DNA of 52,452 bases from Pseudomonas sp. BBP2017 (GCF_003024385.1 NZ_PVZN01000024.1:1-52452); one strand, 5' to 3'. Shown: positions 9,091 through 21,955, counted from the stretch's first letter. Translations and numbers: made by a program. The notes: generated from the letters alone by a model not told the origin.

Positions 9091-9549
9091 TCAGTCAAAA
9101 CTGGGAATAATGTTGGCCTTGTCGATCGAATCGATCGGCAACAGGAATTCGTTGTTGTCTACCTGAACAACCACGTCCTGATCCTCCACGCCACGGAGAA
9201 GGCCCTGAAAGTTACGACGACCTTCAAAGGGCGTACGCAGCTTGATCTTCACTTGTTCGCCGGCATGCGAAGCAAACTGTTCCAAGGTGAACAGTGGGCG
9301 ATCCATGCCAGGAGAGGACACTTCAAGGGTGTATTCGGAACTGATCGGATCTTCGACATCGAGGATCGCGCTAGCCTGGTGACTGACTTTTGCGCAGTCA
9401 TCAACCAGTACGCCATCTTCTTTATCAATATAGATACGCAGGACCGAATGTTTGCCTTGAGAGATGAATTCGATCCCCCAGCATTGATAGCCAAGAGCCT
9501 CGACCACCGGGGCCAACAAGGCCTGCAACTGTTCTAGCTTGCTCGACAC
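9091..9549 (-). CDS. rimP: Ribosome maturation factor RimP
   Basis: 152 residues, needed for 30S subunit maturation. Typical blocks are VSSKLEQLQALLAPVVEALGY at the start, VLRIYIDKEDGV and YTLEVSSPGMDRPLF. I chose the GTG start at 9549 because GAGGGGG lies a few bases upstream and the protein then begins where the family does; the frame upstream runs through a terminator hairpin. It is the first protein gene of the nusA-infB operon. Confidence 0.95.
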   Translation of the reverse strand: MSSKLEQLQALLAPVVEALGYQCWGIEFISQGKHSVLRIYIDKEDGVLVDDCAKVSHQASAILDVEDPISSEYTLEVSSPGMDRPLFTLEQFASHAGEQVKIKLRTPFEGRRNFQGLLRGVEDQDVVVQVDNNEFLLPIDSIDKANIIPSFD

Positions 9550-9577
9550 CTGAACCCCCTCGTGCATGCTATGCAAA

Positions 9578-9600
9578 TAAAAAATGGGCAAAGCGCCCAT
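9578..9600 (-). terminator. Terminator/attenuator hairpin between tRNA-fMet and rimP
   Basis: ATGGGCGCTTTGCCCAT (stem 9584-9600) is followed by six T on the minus strand, only about 30 nt upstream of the rimP start. It could stop transcripts from upstream, or act as an attenuator in the leader of the rimP-nusA operon. Confidence 0.65.
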
Positions 9601-9644
9601 CCCTGATACGCCGTTGAATACCGGCGTTATGACTGTTCAGCCAA

Positions 9645-9668
9645 GAAAAAGCCCCTGCAAAAGGGGCT
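9645..9668 (-). terminator. Intrinsic terminator after tRNA-fMet
   Basis: Stem AGCCCCTTTTGCAGGGGCT with TTTTTC after it on the minus strand, ten bases beyond the CCA end of the tRNA. Confidence 0.8.
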
Positions 9669-9678
9669 CCGCTGAAAC

Positions 9679-9755
<77 letters not shown>

Positions 9756-9816
9756 ACAAAGCTGGGGCGAAAGTATACGACCGAACCCTGTTAGGGTCAA
9801 TCTAACCTCCACCTAC

Positions 9817-9839
9817 AAGAAAGCCCGCTGTAGCGGGCT
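9817..9839 (-). terminator. Terminator-like hairpin after tRNA-Leu
   Basis: AGCCCGCTACAGCGGGCT stem followed by TTCTTG on the minus strand, 13 bp beyond the tRNA-Leu 3' end. The T-run is broken, so read-through to tRNA-fMet is possible. Confidence 0.65.
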
Positions 9840-9852
9840 GTCTTGTTTCAAT

Positions 9853-9938
9853 TGGTACCGAGAAGGGGACTCGAACCCCTACACCCTATGGGCACAACCA
9901 CCTCAAGGTTGCGTGTCTACCAATTCCACCACCTCGGC
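9853..9938 (-). tRNA. tRNA-Leu (GAG)
   Basis: 86 nt with encoded CCA and a long variable arm. It begins GCCGAGGTGGTGGAATTGG, the usual leucine tRNA start, and the anticodon loop reads CTTGAGG (anticodon GAG). It sits 19 bp beyond the secG stop codon, so it may be processed from the tpiA-secG transcript. Confidence 0.96.
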
Positions 9939-9957
9939 AATACTACTTTGAAACCCG

Positions 9958-10344
9958 TTACTTCTGCTCTTTAGCGGGAGGAACATCGCCAGTGTTAGTG
10001 GCTTCGCTCTTCTGCTCCTGGAGCACCGGTACATCATCTGTTGCCGGTTTTTGCTGCTTCACTTCAAGTACCGCTGGATCTGGCAACCCTACCTGAGTCA
10101 GCTCATGAGCTTTCTCTTTAGCAAAGTATCCTAACCCAAGAGCAGTTAAGAAGAAAGAGGCAGCTAGTATAGCAGTAAACTTACTCAGAAAGGTAGCAGA
10201 ACCTTGGCTTCCGAACACAGTATTTGAAGCACCTGCGCCGAAAGATGCACCCGCTTCCGCACCTTTACCCTGTTGCAGCAACACCAGCACTACCAAACCC
10301 AGTGCGCCCAACAGATGCAAAACAACGATCACTGTTTCCAGCAT
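9958..10344 (-). CDS. secG: Preprotein translocase subunit SecG
   Basis: 128 residues. SecG is the small, two-helix subunit of the SecYEG channel in the inner membrane. TM1 (about 3-25, VIVVLHLLGALGLVVLVLLQQG) and TM2 (about 53-75) flank the conserved QQGKGAEAGASFGAGASNTVFG segment. The C-terminal tail is Lys/Glu/Gln/Pro rich. It starts 3 bp after tpiA and precedes the tRNA-Leu gene. Confidence 0.96.
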   Translation of the reverse strand: MLETVIVVLHLLGALGLVVLVLLQQGKGAEAGASFGAGASNTVFGSQGSATFLSKFTAILAASFFLTALGLGYFAKEKAHELTQVGLPDPAVLEVKQQKPATDDVPVLQEQKSEATNTGDVPPAKEQK

Positions 10345-10347
10345 TTT

Positions 10348-11103
10348 TCAGTTTCCTGCGGCGCGACAAATTGCACCGAATTCGTCTGCGTTCAGAGAAG
10401 CCCCACCAATCAGGCCCCCATCGATATCCGGCATGCCGAACAGTTCAGCCGCATTGGCCGCCTTCACGCTGCCGCCGTATAGAAGCCGCACATTCTTCGC
10501 GACTTCCGGGTTCTTTGCCGCAAGCTGCTCGCGAATGGCCTTATGCACATCCTGAGCCTGCTGTGGCGAGGCTGTCAGCCCTGTACCGATGGCCCATACA
10601 GGCTCATAAGCAATCACCGCACTGGCGAAGACATCAACACCGAACGCTTCGATGACGCTGTCCAGCTGACGCCCGACAATCTCAAGCGTTTTACCCGCTT
10701 CGCGCTCTTCGAGGGTTTCCCCTACACAGAGCACTGGCTTCAAACCACAAGCCTGTGCCGCAGCGAACTTGCGATTGAGGACTTCGTCGTTCTCGCCAAT
10801 GATCTGGCGGCGCTCGGAGTGCCCAATCAGTACCAGCTCGCAACCTGCCTCAGCCAGCTGGCTCGGTGCAACTTCACCGGTCAGCGCGCCTTGCTCAGGC
10901 TGTACCGCAGAATTCTGAGCGCCAACGGCGATCGACTTACCCTGCAACCCATCAATCACCTGATTGATGTACAGCGAGGAAGGAAACACCGCGACCTCAA
11001 CACCGCTCGGCAAGGCCTGACTACTCAAGTCCTTGATCAGCTCAGCGACGCTGGCGCGGGTACCGTGCATCTTCCAGTTACCAGCTACCATAGGGCGACG
11101 CAT
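10348..11103 (-). CDS. tpiA: Triose-phosphate isomerase
   Basis: 251 residues, standard length. It interconverts dihydroxyacetone phosphate and glyceraldehyde 3-phosphate. The active site is intact: N and K in AGNWKMHG, His in LIGHSERRQ (about 95) and Glu in AYEPVWAIGTG (about 167). The phosphate loop LLYGGSVKAANA is near the end. It lies between glmM and secG as in other pseudomonads. Confidence 0.98.
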   Translation of the reverse strand: MRRPMVAGNWKMHGTRASVAELIKDLSSQALPSGVEVAVFPSSLYINQVIDGLQGKSIAVGAQNSAVQPEQGALTGEVAPSQLAEAGCELVLIGHSERRQIIGENDEVLNRKFAAAQACGLKPVLCVGETLEEREAGKTLEIVGRQLDSVIEAFGVDVFASAVIAYEPVWAIGTGLTASPQQAQDVHKAIREQLAAKNPEVAKNVRLLYGGSVKAANAAELFGMPDIDGGLIGGASLNADEFGAICRAAGN

Positions 11104-11169
11104 GCTGTACCTCGTCGGTCAAAGTGGGCGCAGATGTTACCCAACCCGATCACTGCTGGCAAGCGTATT

Positions 11170-12510
11170 TCAAACGCAAACTTCACTTACCAGTTTTGCC
11201 AGGGCTTCGGCGTGGGCGCGAACCTGACTTTCGTCATCGCCTTCGACCATTACTCGCACCAATGGCTCTGTTCCGGACTTGCGCAACAACACACGACCAC
11301 GCCCGGCCATTTCCTCGGTTACCCGGGCAGAGGCCTCCTTGACTGCCGGATGCGCCAAAGGGTCGACCTTGCTGGCGCCAAAGCGCACATTGATCAACAC
11401 CTGCGGGCATTTGCGCAGGGCCTGGCGAGCCTGAGCCAGGGTTTCGCCACGTCGCTTGAGCGCCATCAGCACCTGCAGCGCTGCGATGATTGCGTCCCCT
11501 GTGGTGGTATGGTTGCAGCACACCACATGGCCGGAGTTCTCACCACCGATGACCCAATCGCGCTCGAGCAGCTCAGCCATTACGTAACGGTCTCCGACCT
11601 TGGCGCGCACAAACGGAATGTCGAGATCCTTGAGTGCCAGCTCCAGACCGAGGTTACTCATCAGCGTACCAACGACCCCGCCCTGCAATTTGTCACGCTC
11701 ATGCAGGTCTCGGGCGATGATGAACAGCAGTTCGTCACCATCTACGATCGCACCGGTATGGTCGACCATCAGCACCCTGTCACCGTCGCCGTCAAAGGCA
11801 ATACCCAGGTCGGCATGACCGACCAGCACCGCCGCCTGCAGCGACTCGATATGGGTTGAACCGCAGTTTTCGTTGATATTCAGGCCGTCCGGCTGCGCCG
11901 AGAGCACCGTAACTTCGGCACCGAGCTCGCGAAACACGCTTGGCGCCACCTTGTAGGTCGCACCATGAGCGCAATCGATCACCAGTTTGAGGCCGGCAAA
12001 ATCGGTACTGGTCGGCACGCTGCTCTTGCAAAATTCGATATAGCGCCCGGCAGCGTCATTGATTCGCGACACCTTGCCCAGCTTGCTCGACTCGACAACC
12101 GTCATAGGCTGATCAAGCAACTCTTCGATCATCAACTCGACTTCGTCGGGCAACTTGGTGCCCTGACCGGAGAAAAACTTGATGCCGTTGTCGTCATGCG
12201 GATTGTGCGAGGCACTGATAACAATACCTGCCTCGGCATGAAAAGTTCGGGTCAGGTAGGCAATGGCGGGGGTAGGCATTGGCCCGAGCAGCAGCACATC
12301 TGCGCCTGCGGCGGACAAGCCGGCCTCCAGGGCCGACTCGAACATGTAGCCAGAAATACGCGTGTCCTTGCCAACCAGAACCCGGCAGGCACCTTGCTTG
12401 CGAAAGGCCATGCCTGCCGCCCAGCCGAGCTTTAACATGAAGTCAGGGGTGATGGGGTACTCACCGACACGGCCACGAATACCGTCGGTACCAAAATATT
12501 TTCTGCTCAT
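11170..12510 (-). CDS. glmM: Phosphoglucosamine mutase
   Basis: 446 residues from MSRKYFGTDGIRG. GlmM converts glucosamine 6-phosphate to the 1-phosphate for UDP-GlcNAc, feeding peptidoglycan and LPS. The phosphoserine loop ISASHNPHDDNG is at about 98-109 (Ser101) and the metal loop FDGDGDR at about 240. The C-terminal phosphate-binding RKSGTEPLVRVM is intact. The ATG at 12510 fits the family start; the frame extends 14 codons upstream toward folP. Confidence 0.97.
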   Translation of the reverse strand: MSRKYFGTDGIRGRVGEYPITPDFMLKLGWAAGMAFRKQGACRVLVGKDTRISGYMFESALEAGLSAAGADVLLLGPMPTPAIAYLTRTFHAEAGIVISASHNPHDDNGIKFFSGQGTKLPDEVELMIEELLDQPMTVVESSKLGKVSRINDAAGRYIEFCKSSVPTSTDFAGLKLVIDCAHGATYKVAPSVFRELGAEVTVLSAQPDGLNINENCGSTHIESLQAAVLVGHADLGIAFDGDGDRVLMVDHTGAIVDGDELLFIIARDLHERDKLQGGVVGTLMSNLGLELALKDLDIPFVRAKVGDRYVMAELLERDWVIGGENSGHVVCCNHTTTGDAIIAALQVLMALKRRGETLAQARQALRKCPQVLINVRFGASKVDPLAHPAVKEASARVTEEMAGRGRVLLRKSGTEPLVRVMVEGDDESQVRAHAEALAKLVSEVCV

Positions 12511-12526
12511 AGATGCTCCATCACGC

Positions 12527-13378
12527 TTATTCGGCGGCTTGAACCGCTGCAATCATCCGCACTACATCGGCGGTTTCGGCGACATCGTGAACACGCAGGA
12601 TGCTCGCCCCCTTGGTCATCGCCAGTGCAGCCAGGGCAAGGCTGCCATAGAGCCGCTCTCCGACCGGACGCCCAAGGGCCAGGCCGATCATGCTCTTACG
12701 CGAAACACCCACCAGCAAGGGACGCCCCAGCCGATACAGCGCTTCCATGTGTTTGAACAGGCTAAGATTGTGCTCCAGCGTCTTGGCAAAGCCGAAACCC
12801 GGATCGAGGATAATCCGCCCGGCCTCGATACCGACTGCTGCACAAGCCCTGATCCGCTGTTCAAGATAGCTCGCTACCTCGGCGGTGACATCCTGATAAT
12901 AGGGGTTGTCCTGCATGTCGCCCGGCTCGCCGCGCATATGCATCAGACACACCGGCAAACCGGTGGCTGCGGCGGCGTCCAGAGCGCCGTCACGACTGAG
13001 CGAGCGCACATCATTGATCAGCCCGGCACCGAGCCTGGCCGACTCGCGGATGACCGCTGGCGTCGAGGTATCAACCGAGATGATCACATCGAGCTCACGA
13101 TTGATAGCTTCGACGATCGGCGCAACGCGCTCCAGCTCTTCAAGCGCAGACACCGCTCGAGCACCAGGGCGAGTGGACTCGCCACCGACATCGACCAGGG
13201 TCGCGCCGGCAGCCACCATCGCCTCGGCATGACGCAATGCCGCATCACGCTGGGTGAAACGACCGCCATCGGAGAAGGAATCGGGAGTGATATTGAGGAT
13301 ACCCATGACATGGGTACGGGACAAATCAAGAACCCGGTTGCCGCAAGGCAACCGGGTTGGGTACTGCTGTGACGTCAT
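12527..13378 (-). CDS. folP: Dihydropteroate synthase
   Basis: 283 residues. It joins p-aminobenzoate to the pterin pyrophosphate in folate synthesis and is the sulfonamide target. Both signatures are present: MGILNITPDSFSDGG (about 25-39) and DVGGESTRPGA (about 62-72). The KMS-like end of the barrel reads VGVSRKSMIG. It begins 8 bp after ftsH, followed by glmM: the common ftsH-folP-glmM order. Confidence 0.97.
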   Translation of the reverse strand: MTSQQYPTRLPCGNRVLDLSRTHVMGILNITPDSFSDGGRFTQRDAALRHAEAMVAAGATLVDVGGESTRPGARAVSALEELERVAPIVEAINRELDVIISVDTSTPAVIRESARLGAGLINDVRSLSRDGALDAAAATGLPVCLMHMRGEPGDMQDNPYYQDVTAEVASYLEQRIRACAAVGIEAGRIILDPGFGFAKTLEHNLSLFKHMEALYRLGRPLLVGVSRKSMIGLALGRPVGERLYGSLALAALAMTKGASILRVHDVAETADVVRMIAAVQAAE

Positions 13379-13386
13379 AAGAGCCC

Positions 13387-15294
13387 TTAGATTTGCGCGG
13401 CCGGCCCGCCAATCGGCGATTCAGGGCGATCACTCTGCTGTGCAGGCGTACCCGAACCATCTTCCCAGTCACGCGGCTCGCGCGGAGTACGACCCGCCAT
13501 GATGTCGTCGATCTGCTCGGCATCAATGGTCTCGTACTTCATCAACGCATCAGCCATGGCGTCGAGCTTGTCGCGGTTTTCCGTAAGGATCTGCTTGGCG
13601 GTGGCGTAGCACTGATCGATGATGCTGCGCACCTCGGAGTCGATCAGCTTGGCCGTTTCGCCCGAGACGCTGGCGTGCTGAGAACCGGCGCTGCGACCCA
13701 GGAACACTTCACCTTCTTCTTCGGCATACATCAGCGGCCCGAGTTTTTCCGACAGGCCCCACTTGGTGACCATGTTCCGGGCAATCTGGCTGGCACGCAT
13801 GATGTCGTTGGAAGCACCGGTAGTCACACCGTCGAAGCCAAGGGTCATTTCCTCGGCGATACGGCCGCCGTACAGCGAGCAGATCTGGCTGATCAGCGCA
13901 CGCTTGGACAGGCTATAACGGTCTTCCTCAGGAAGGAACATGGTGACACCCAGGGCGCGACCACGCGGAATGATCGACACCTTGTAGACCGGATCATGCT
14001 CAGGCACAACACGACCAACGATGGCATGACCCGCTTCGTGATAAGCAGTATTGCGCTTCTCTTTCTCGGACATGACCATGGTTTTGCGCTCGGCACCCAT
14101 CATGATCTTGTCTTTGGCCAGCTCGAACTCTTTCATTTCGACGACGCGCTTACCACCTCGAGCAGCGAACAGCGAGGCTTCGTTGACCAGGTTGGCAAGG
14201 TCGGCGCCGGAGAAACCAGGCGTACCGCGGGCGATAACCGCAGGGTTGACGTTGTCGCCGACGGGCACTTTGCGCATGTGTACTTTGAGTATCTGCTCAC
14301 GACCGCGAATGTCCGGCAAGCCAACCACAACCTGACGGTCGAAGCGGCCAGGACGCAACAGCGCCGGGTCGAGCACATCAGGACGGTTGGTCGCAGCGAT
14401 GACGATGATACCGTCATTCATCTCGAAGCCATCCATCTCCACCAGCAACTGGTTGAGGGTCTGCTCGCGCTCGTCGTGACCGCCACCCATACCGGCACCA
14501 CGATGGCGACCAACGGCATCGATTTCGTCGATGAAGATGATGCACGGTGCGTGTTTCTTGGCCTGTTCAAACATGTCGCGAACACGGCTGGCGCCCACAC
14601 CGACGAACATTTCGACGAAGTCGGAACCGGAGATGGTGAAGAACGGTACCTTGGCTTCACCAGCAATGGCCTTGGCCAGCAGGGTTTTACCGGTACCCGG
14701 TGGGCCGACCATCAGCACACCACGAGGGATACGGCCGCCCAGGCGCTGGAACTTGCCTGGATCGCGCAGGAACTCTACCAGCTCGCCAACCTCTTCCTTG
14801 GCTTCGTCGCAACCTGCGACATCGGCCAGCGTGGTCTTGACCTGGTCTTCGGATAGCAGACGCGCCTTGCTCTTGCCGAAACTCATCGGCCCGCCCTTGC
14901 CGCCCGCACCACCTTGCATCTGGCGCATGAAGAACATGAATACGGCAATGATGACCAGGATCGGGAAGCTGGCGACCAGCAGCTGGGTCCAGATGGACTG
15001 TTGCTCAGGCTGCTTGCCTTCAACCACGACGTGGTTGTCGACCAGATCACCGATCAGGCCGTTGTCCTGGATGGCCGGACGGATGGTCTTGAAGCTGTCG
15101 CCATCGGTCCGCTTGCCGGTGATGACATAGCCATCGACCGCTACGCGCTCGACCTTGCCATCCTTGACCTGCTGAATGAAGTCGGAATAGTTGAGGGTCT
15201 GTGGCTCATTCGGGCTGGAGAAGTTGTTCATCACTGTCACCAGGACAGCCGCGATGATCAACCACAGGATCAAGTTCTTTGCCATATCGTTCAA
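13387..15294 (-). CDS. ftsH: ATP-dependent zinc metalloprotease FtsH
   Basis: 635 residues. FtsH is a membrane-anchored AAA protease that degrades regulators and damaged membrane proteins. TM1 is about 7-24 and TM2 about 104-123. Walker A GPPGTGKT is at 197-204, Walker B IIFIDEID ends at 259, and zinc motif HEAGH is at 419-423. The start is read as TTG at 15294: AGGG lies 7 nt ahead of it but 16 nt ahead of the ATG at 15285, which is the alternative. Confidence 0.97.
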   Translation of the reverse strand: MNDMAKNLILWLIIAAVLVTVMNNFSSPNEPQTLNYSDFIQQVKDGKVERVAVDGYVITGKRTDGDSFKTIRPAIQDNGLIGDLVDNHVVVEGKQPEQQSIWTQLLVASFPILVIIAVFMFFMRQMQGGAGGKGGPMSFGKSKARLLSEDQVKTTLADVAGCDEAKEEVGELVEFLRDPGKFQRLGGRIPRGVLMVGPPGTGKTLLAKAIAGEAKVPFFTISGSDFVEMFVGVGASRVRDMFEQAKKHAPCIIFIDEIDAVGRHRGAGMGGGHDEREQTLNQLLVEMDGFEMNDGIIVIAATNRPDVLDPALLRPGRFDRQVVVGLPDIRGREQILKVHMRKVPVGDNVNPAVIARGTPGFSGADLANLVNEASLFAARGGKRVVEMKEFELAKDKIMMGAERKTMVMSEKEKRNTAYHEAGHAIVGRVVPEHDPVYKVSIIPRGRALGVTMFLPEEDRYSLSKRALISQICSLYGGRIAEEMTLGFDGVTTGASNDIMRASQIARNMVTKWGLSEKLGPLMYAEEEGEVFLGRSAGSQHASVSGETAKLIDSEVRSIIDQCYATAKQILTENRDKLDAMADALMKYETIDAEQIDDIMAGRTPREPRDWEDGSGTPAQQSDRPESPIGGPAAQI

Positions 15295-15497
15295 TTAGCT
15301 ACCCTCTGAAGCCGGCTGACGGCGCAGCCGTGCCTCGCATGATATTCACCGGCCTAACTTACTACATAACCTACACATCTGCAGGCGCCGTCTGTAACCC
15401 TTTGTGAAACCTAGACTACACGATGTTCATCCAGGTCAGGCAGGACAGTCGATTGGAAAAAACTATCGGACACCCTGAAAGCCACCGGCCTGAAGCC

Positions 15498-16121
15498 TTA
15501 CTCGCCGCGATAACCCCTCGCCAGCAAGTACTGCTCGCGGGAGCGATCCCGCGAAGAATCAGGCTTGATCATCTGAACCTTGTCGAATTTCTGACGAGCG
15601 TCCTTCAGATAGACGTCAAACCCTTCGCCCTGGAAAATCTTGATCAGGAAATCCCCACCCGGCTTGAGTACTCGGCTCGCCAGATCAAGGGCCAGTTCAC
15701 ACAGGAACATGGACTTGGGGATATCCACAGCGGGCGTACCACTCATATTGGGGGCCATATCGGAAATCACAAGGTCTACGTGTGAATTACCGACCGCCGC
15801 AAGGATCTGCTCCAGCACTTCGTCCTGGGTGAAGTCGCCTTGAACAAAGGTAACGTCCGGAATACTGTCCATTTCCAGGATGTCCGAGGCGATCAGACGG
15901 CCCTGACCGCCAATCAGACGACTGGTCACCTGCGACCAGCCACCCGGCGCCGCACCGAGATCGACTACGCTCATACCAGGGCGGATAATCCGGTACTTTT
16001 CCTGAATTTCCAGCAATTTGTAGCTCGCTCGCGAGCGATAACCATCCTTTTGCGCCTTTTTGACGTAAGGATCGTTGAAGTGTTCTTTCAGCCAGCCAAG
16101 GCTTGTCTTGGAACGCGCCAC
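15498..16121 (-). CDS. rlmE: 23S rRNA (uridine-2'-O-)-methyltransferase
   Basis: 207 residues, also known as FtsJ or RrmJ. It methylates U2552 of 23S rRNA late in 50S assembly. The SAM motif VVDLGAAPGGWSQV is at about 54-67; the catalytic K-D-K-E tetrad is consistent with K in SYKLLE, D in VISDMAPN, K in FLIKIFQG and E in the last helix. It is divergent from yhbY and lies upstream of ftsH with a 203-bp gap in which I see no further gene. Confidence 0.96.
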   Translation of the reverse strand: MARSKTSLGWLKEHFNDPYVKKAQKDGYRSRASYKLLEIQEKYRIIRPGMSVVDLGAAPGGWSQVTSRLIGGQGRLIASDILEMDSIPDVTFVQGDFTQDEVLEQILAAVGNSHVDLVISDMAPNMSGTPAVDIPKSMFLCELALDLASRVLKPGGDFLIKIFQGEGFDVYLKDARQKFDKVQMIKPDSSRDRSREQYLLARGYRGE

Positions 16122-16222
16122 TGGGCACCTCGATGATTAGGGTCGTGATTAACTGGGCGGATCCACGGGCCCTCGGGTAAAATGGCCGCCATTTTTACAG
16201 AATCAGACACAAGGGTCAGATT

Positions 16223-16531
16223 ATGCCGCTCAATAACGAGCAGAAGAAACAGTACAAATCCATTGGCCACGATCTGAAACCAGTTCTGATTGTGGCAGGC
16301 AATGGGCTGACTGAGGGCGTTATCGCCGAACTCGAACGCGCTCTGGCCGATCACGAACTGATCAAGGTCGAGATTCGTTCGGAAGATCGGGAAGAACGTG
16401 CCGCCGCTATCGCCGCACTGTGCAAAGCCGGTCGCGCCGAACTGGTACAGACCATCGGCAAAAAGGCGCTGATCTATCGCCGCAACCCACAGCCGAACAA
16501 GCAACTGTCGAACATTCATCGCTACAAGTGA
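16223..16531 (+). CDS. yhbY: CRS1/YhbY-domain RNA-binding protein
   Basis: 102 residues with a single CRM domain (about 1-97), a fold linked to 50S ribosomal subunit assembly. Characteristic blocks: KKQYKSIGHDLKPVLIVAGNGLTEGV, a GxxG-like turn, and QTIGKKALIYRRNP. AAGGGT lies upstream of the ATG and a TAAAAT -10-like box at about 16177-16182. It is divergent from rlmE, as in E. coli. Confidence 0.94.
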   Translation: MPLNNEQKKQYKSIGHDLKPVLIVAGNGLTEGVIAELERALADHELIKVEIRSEDREERAAAIAALCKAGRAELVQTIGKKALIYRRNPQPNKQLSNIHRYK

Positions 16532-16543
16532 TGTTCGCCGCGG

Positions 16544-16990
16544 TCAGTGGCGCGCCCTGCGCGCCCTGCCCGGCACCGGCTGCATGACCAGCAGCAAGCC
16601 GGCAAGACCCAATACCAGGTAGCAGAACAGCTGCCAGCGCAATTCCCCCGGCATGCCCACGCGCAAGGCGAAATACGCCACGCACGCCAGCATTGCCATC
16701 GACAACAACTGCCCCCGCATGTCCCGCCACAGGCTGGCCAGGCCCTGCGCCTGAATCAGCACCAGTGCCTGCACGCCTGCGCAAAACGCCGCAAACGCCA
16801 CCAGCAACGATGCCATCAGGCTGCCAATGTCTTCGATCAGCAGCGGCGCCAGGCCAATCTGCCCCAACGCCGGCAGCAGACCGAAATGCAGCATCCACAG
16901 GCCCCCAACCCAGAACACCTGGGCCAGTTGCCAGATTGCCGGGGCGGCAGCAAAGCCCCGGCGACGGTCAGATGTGTTTGACTTCGACAA
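16544..16990 (-). CDS. DUF4149-type four-helix membrane protein
   Basis: 148 residues, hydrophobic, with four predicted membrane helices (about 22-40, 50-75, 90-110, 115-137). It resembles the DUF4149 proteins found beside greA in Pseudomonas; function unknown. The GTG/ATG-region start used overlaps the greA 3' end by 23 bp, so it is likely translated from the carA-carB-greA message. It converges on yhbY with a 12-bp gap. Confidence 0.75.
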   Translation of the reverse strand: MSKSNTSDRRRGFAAAPAIWQLAQVFWVGGLWMLHFGLLPALGQIGLAPLLIEDIGSLMASLLVAFAAFCAGVQALVLIQAQGLASLWRDMRGQLLSMAMLACVAYFALRVGMPGELRWQLFCYLVLGLAGLLLVMQPVPGRARRARH

Positions 16991-17446
16991 TCTCGTACTC
17001 GACCGTACCGCTTGGCGTCTTGATCACCACGGTATCACCCTCTTCCTTGCCAATGATGGCGCGAGCGATCGGAGCACCGACCGAGAGTTTGCCTTGCTTG
17101 ACGTCCGCTTCGTCCTCACCAACGATCTGGTAAGTCACCTGCTCGCCGGTCTCAGTGTTTTCCAGGTCCACGGTGGTGCCGAAAATAACCTTGCCGGTGT
17201 GGGCGATGGTGGTGACGTCGATCACCACCGAGTTCTGCAGACGGCCTTCGATATCGCGAATACGCGCCTCGACCATACCCTGCTCTTCACGGGCAGCGTG
17301 GTACTCGGCGTTTTCCTTGAGATCGCCCAGCTCGCGAGCCTCACCAATGGCTTGACTCAGGCGCGGACGTTCGGTCTTGCTCAGGAAAAGGTGCTCTTCC
17401 TCCAGGGCGCGAGCGCCCCGGACGGTCATCGGGTACTTGGTAATGC

Positions 17447-17450
<4 letters not shown>
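16968..17450 (-). CDS. greA: Transcription elongation factor GreA
   Basis: 160 residues. GreA rescues backtracked RNA polymerase by stimulating transcript cleavage. The N-terminal coiled coil carries the tip acidic pair in REL GDLKENAEYHAAREEQ (about 37-54), and the C-terminal FKBP-like domain ends DTVVIKTPSGTVEYEIVEV. The start overlaps the carB stop by 4 bp (ATGA). A carA-carB-greA operon is documented for P. aeruginosa. Confidence 0.97.
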
Positions 17451-20668
<3,218 letters not shown>

Positions 20669-20773
20669 GGGTTGTCACTCAATTCCGCAGGTCAGTCGGC
20701 AAGCCGCATTGAACAATCGTGGGGCGGCACCTGAACGCGGCTTGCACCGGTCCAGGGCCTTCTCGCCAGGTGC

Positions 20774-21910
20774 TCAGCGGCGCTTGGCCATGGCATCGAT
20801 GAAACGGTCGAACAGAGGCGCGACATCCGTCGGGCCCGGGCTGGCTTCAGGGTGACCCTGGAAGCTGAACGCGCTCTTGTCGGTGCGCTCGATACCTTGC
20901 AGGGTACCGTCGAACAGCGACTTGTGGATGGCACGGACATTACCCGGCAGGGTTGCTTCATCGACCGCGAAACCGTGGTTCTGGCTGGTGATCATCACCA
21001 CACCGGTGTCCAGGTCTTGGACCGGGTGGTTGGCACCGTGGTGGCCATGACCCATTTTCACGGTCTTGGCACCGGAGGCCAGGGCCAGCAGCTGGTGACC
21101 GAGGCAGATACCGAACACCGGGATCTCGGTTTCGAGAATGTCCTTGATCGCCTGGATCGCGTAGTCGCATGGCTCCGGATCGCCAGGGCCGTTGGACAGG
21201 AACACGCCATCCGGATTGAGTGCCAGGACTTCGCTGGCCGGGGTTTGCGCCGGCACCACAGTCAGGCGGCAGCCGCGGGCAACCAGCATGCGCAGGATGT
21301 TCAGCTTGACGCCAAAATCGTAGGCAACCACGTGGTACGGCAGCTCGGCAGCCTCAATGGTCGCGTGACTGTCGGTTTTCAGCTCCCAGACACTGGAGCG
21401 CCATTCGTAGCTGGACTTGGTGCTGACAACTTTCGCCAGATCCATGCCCTTGAGACCAGGGAAACCGCGAGCGGCGGCGATTGCAGCCTCTTCGCTGATG
21501 TTGTCGCCGGCCAGGATGCAGCCGTTCTGCGCGCCCTTCTCACGCAGGATGCGCGTCAGACGACGCGTGTCGATACCGGCGATCGCTACTACGTTGTTGG
21601 CTTTGAGGTAGTCAGGCAGCGACTGCTTGTTGCGCCAGTTGCTCGCAATCAGTGGCAGGTCGCGAATCACCAGACCGGCCGACCAGACACGATCGGACTC
21701 GGCGTCTTCCGGCGTGGTGCCGGTGTTGCCGATGTGCGGGTAAGTCAGGGTAACGATTTGCTGCGCATAGGAAGGGTCAGTCAGGATTTCCTGATAGCCG
21801 GTCATTGCGGTGTTAAACACCACCTCACCAACGGTTTGTCCGTCGGCTCCAATGGCTTCACCGCGAAAAATGCTGCCATCGGCAAGGGCGAGTATGGCTG
21901 GCTTAGTCAA
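20774..21910 (-). CDS. carA: Carbamoyl-phosphate synthase, small (glutaminase) subunit
   Basis: 378 residues. It hydrolyses glutamine and passes ammonia to CarB. The N-terminal CPSase domain begins KPAILALADGSIFRGEAIG. The C-terminal class I amidotransferase has its nucleophile Cys in FGICLGHQLLALA (about 270) and the His-Glu pair in FQGHPEASPGP (about 354). A T-tailed hairpin lies 46 bp upstream of the start. Confidence 0.98.
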   Translation of the reverse strand: MTKPAILALADGSIFRGEAIGADGQTVGEVVFNTAMTGYQEILTDPSYAQQIVTLTYPHIGNTGTTPEDAESDRVWSAGLVIRDLPLIASNWRNKQSLPDYLKANNVVAIAGIDTRRLTRILREKGAQNGCILAGDNISEEAAIAAARGFPGLKGMDLAKVVSTKSSYEWRSSVWELKTDSHATIEAAELPYHVVAYDFGVKLNILRMLVARGCRLTVVPAQTPASEVLALNPDGVFLSNGPGDPEPCDYAIQAIKDILETEIPVFGICLGHQLLALASGAKTVKMGHGHHGANHPVQDLDTGVVMITSQNHGFAVDEATLPGNVRAIHKSLFDGTLQGIERTDKSAFSFQGHPEASPGPTDVAPLFDRFIDAMAKRR

Positions 21911-21955
21911 GAAGACCTCCCGTAAATCTAGCCTGAAGGGGCGATCGCAGGTTGC

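Noticed and set aside
20692..20961. 89-codon minus-strand frame spanning the carA end and the carA-carB gap
   Set aside because: It mostly overlaps carA in another frame and has an Arg/Ser-rich translation. It is not the extra orf I remember between these genes in P. aeruginosa.
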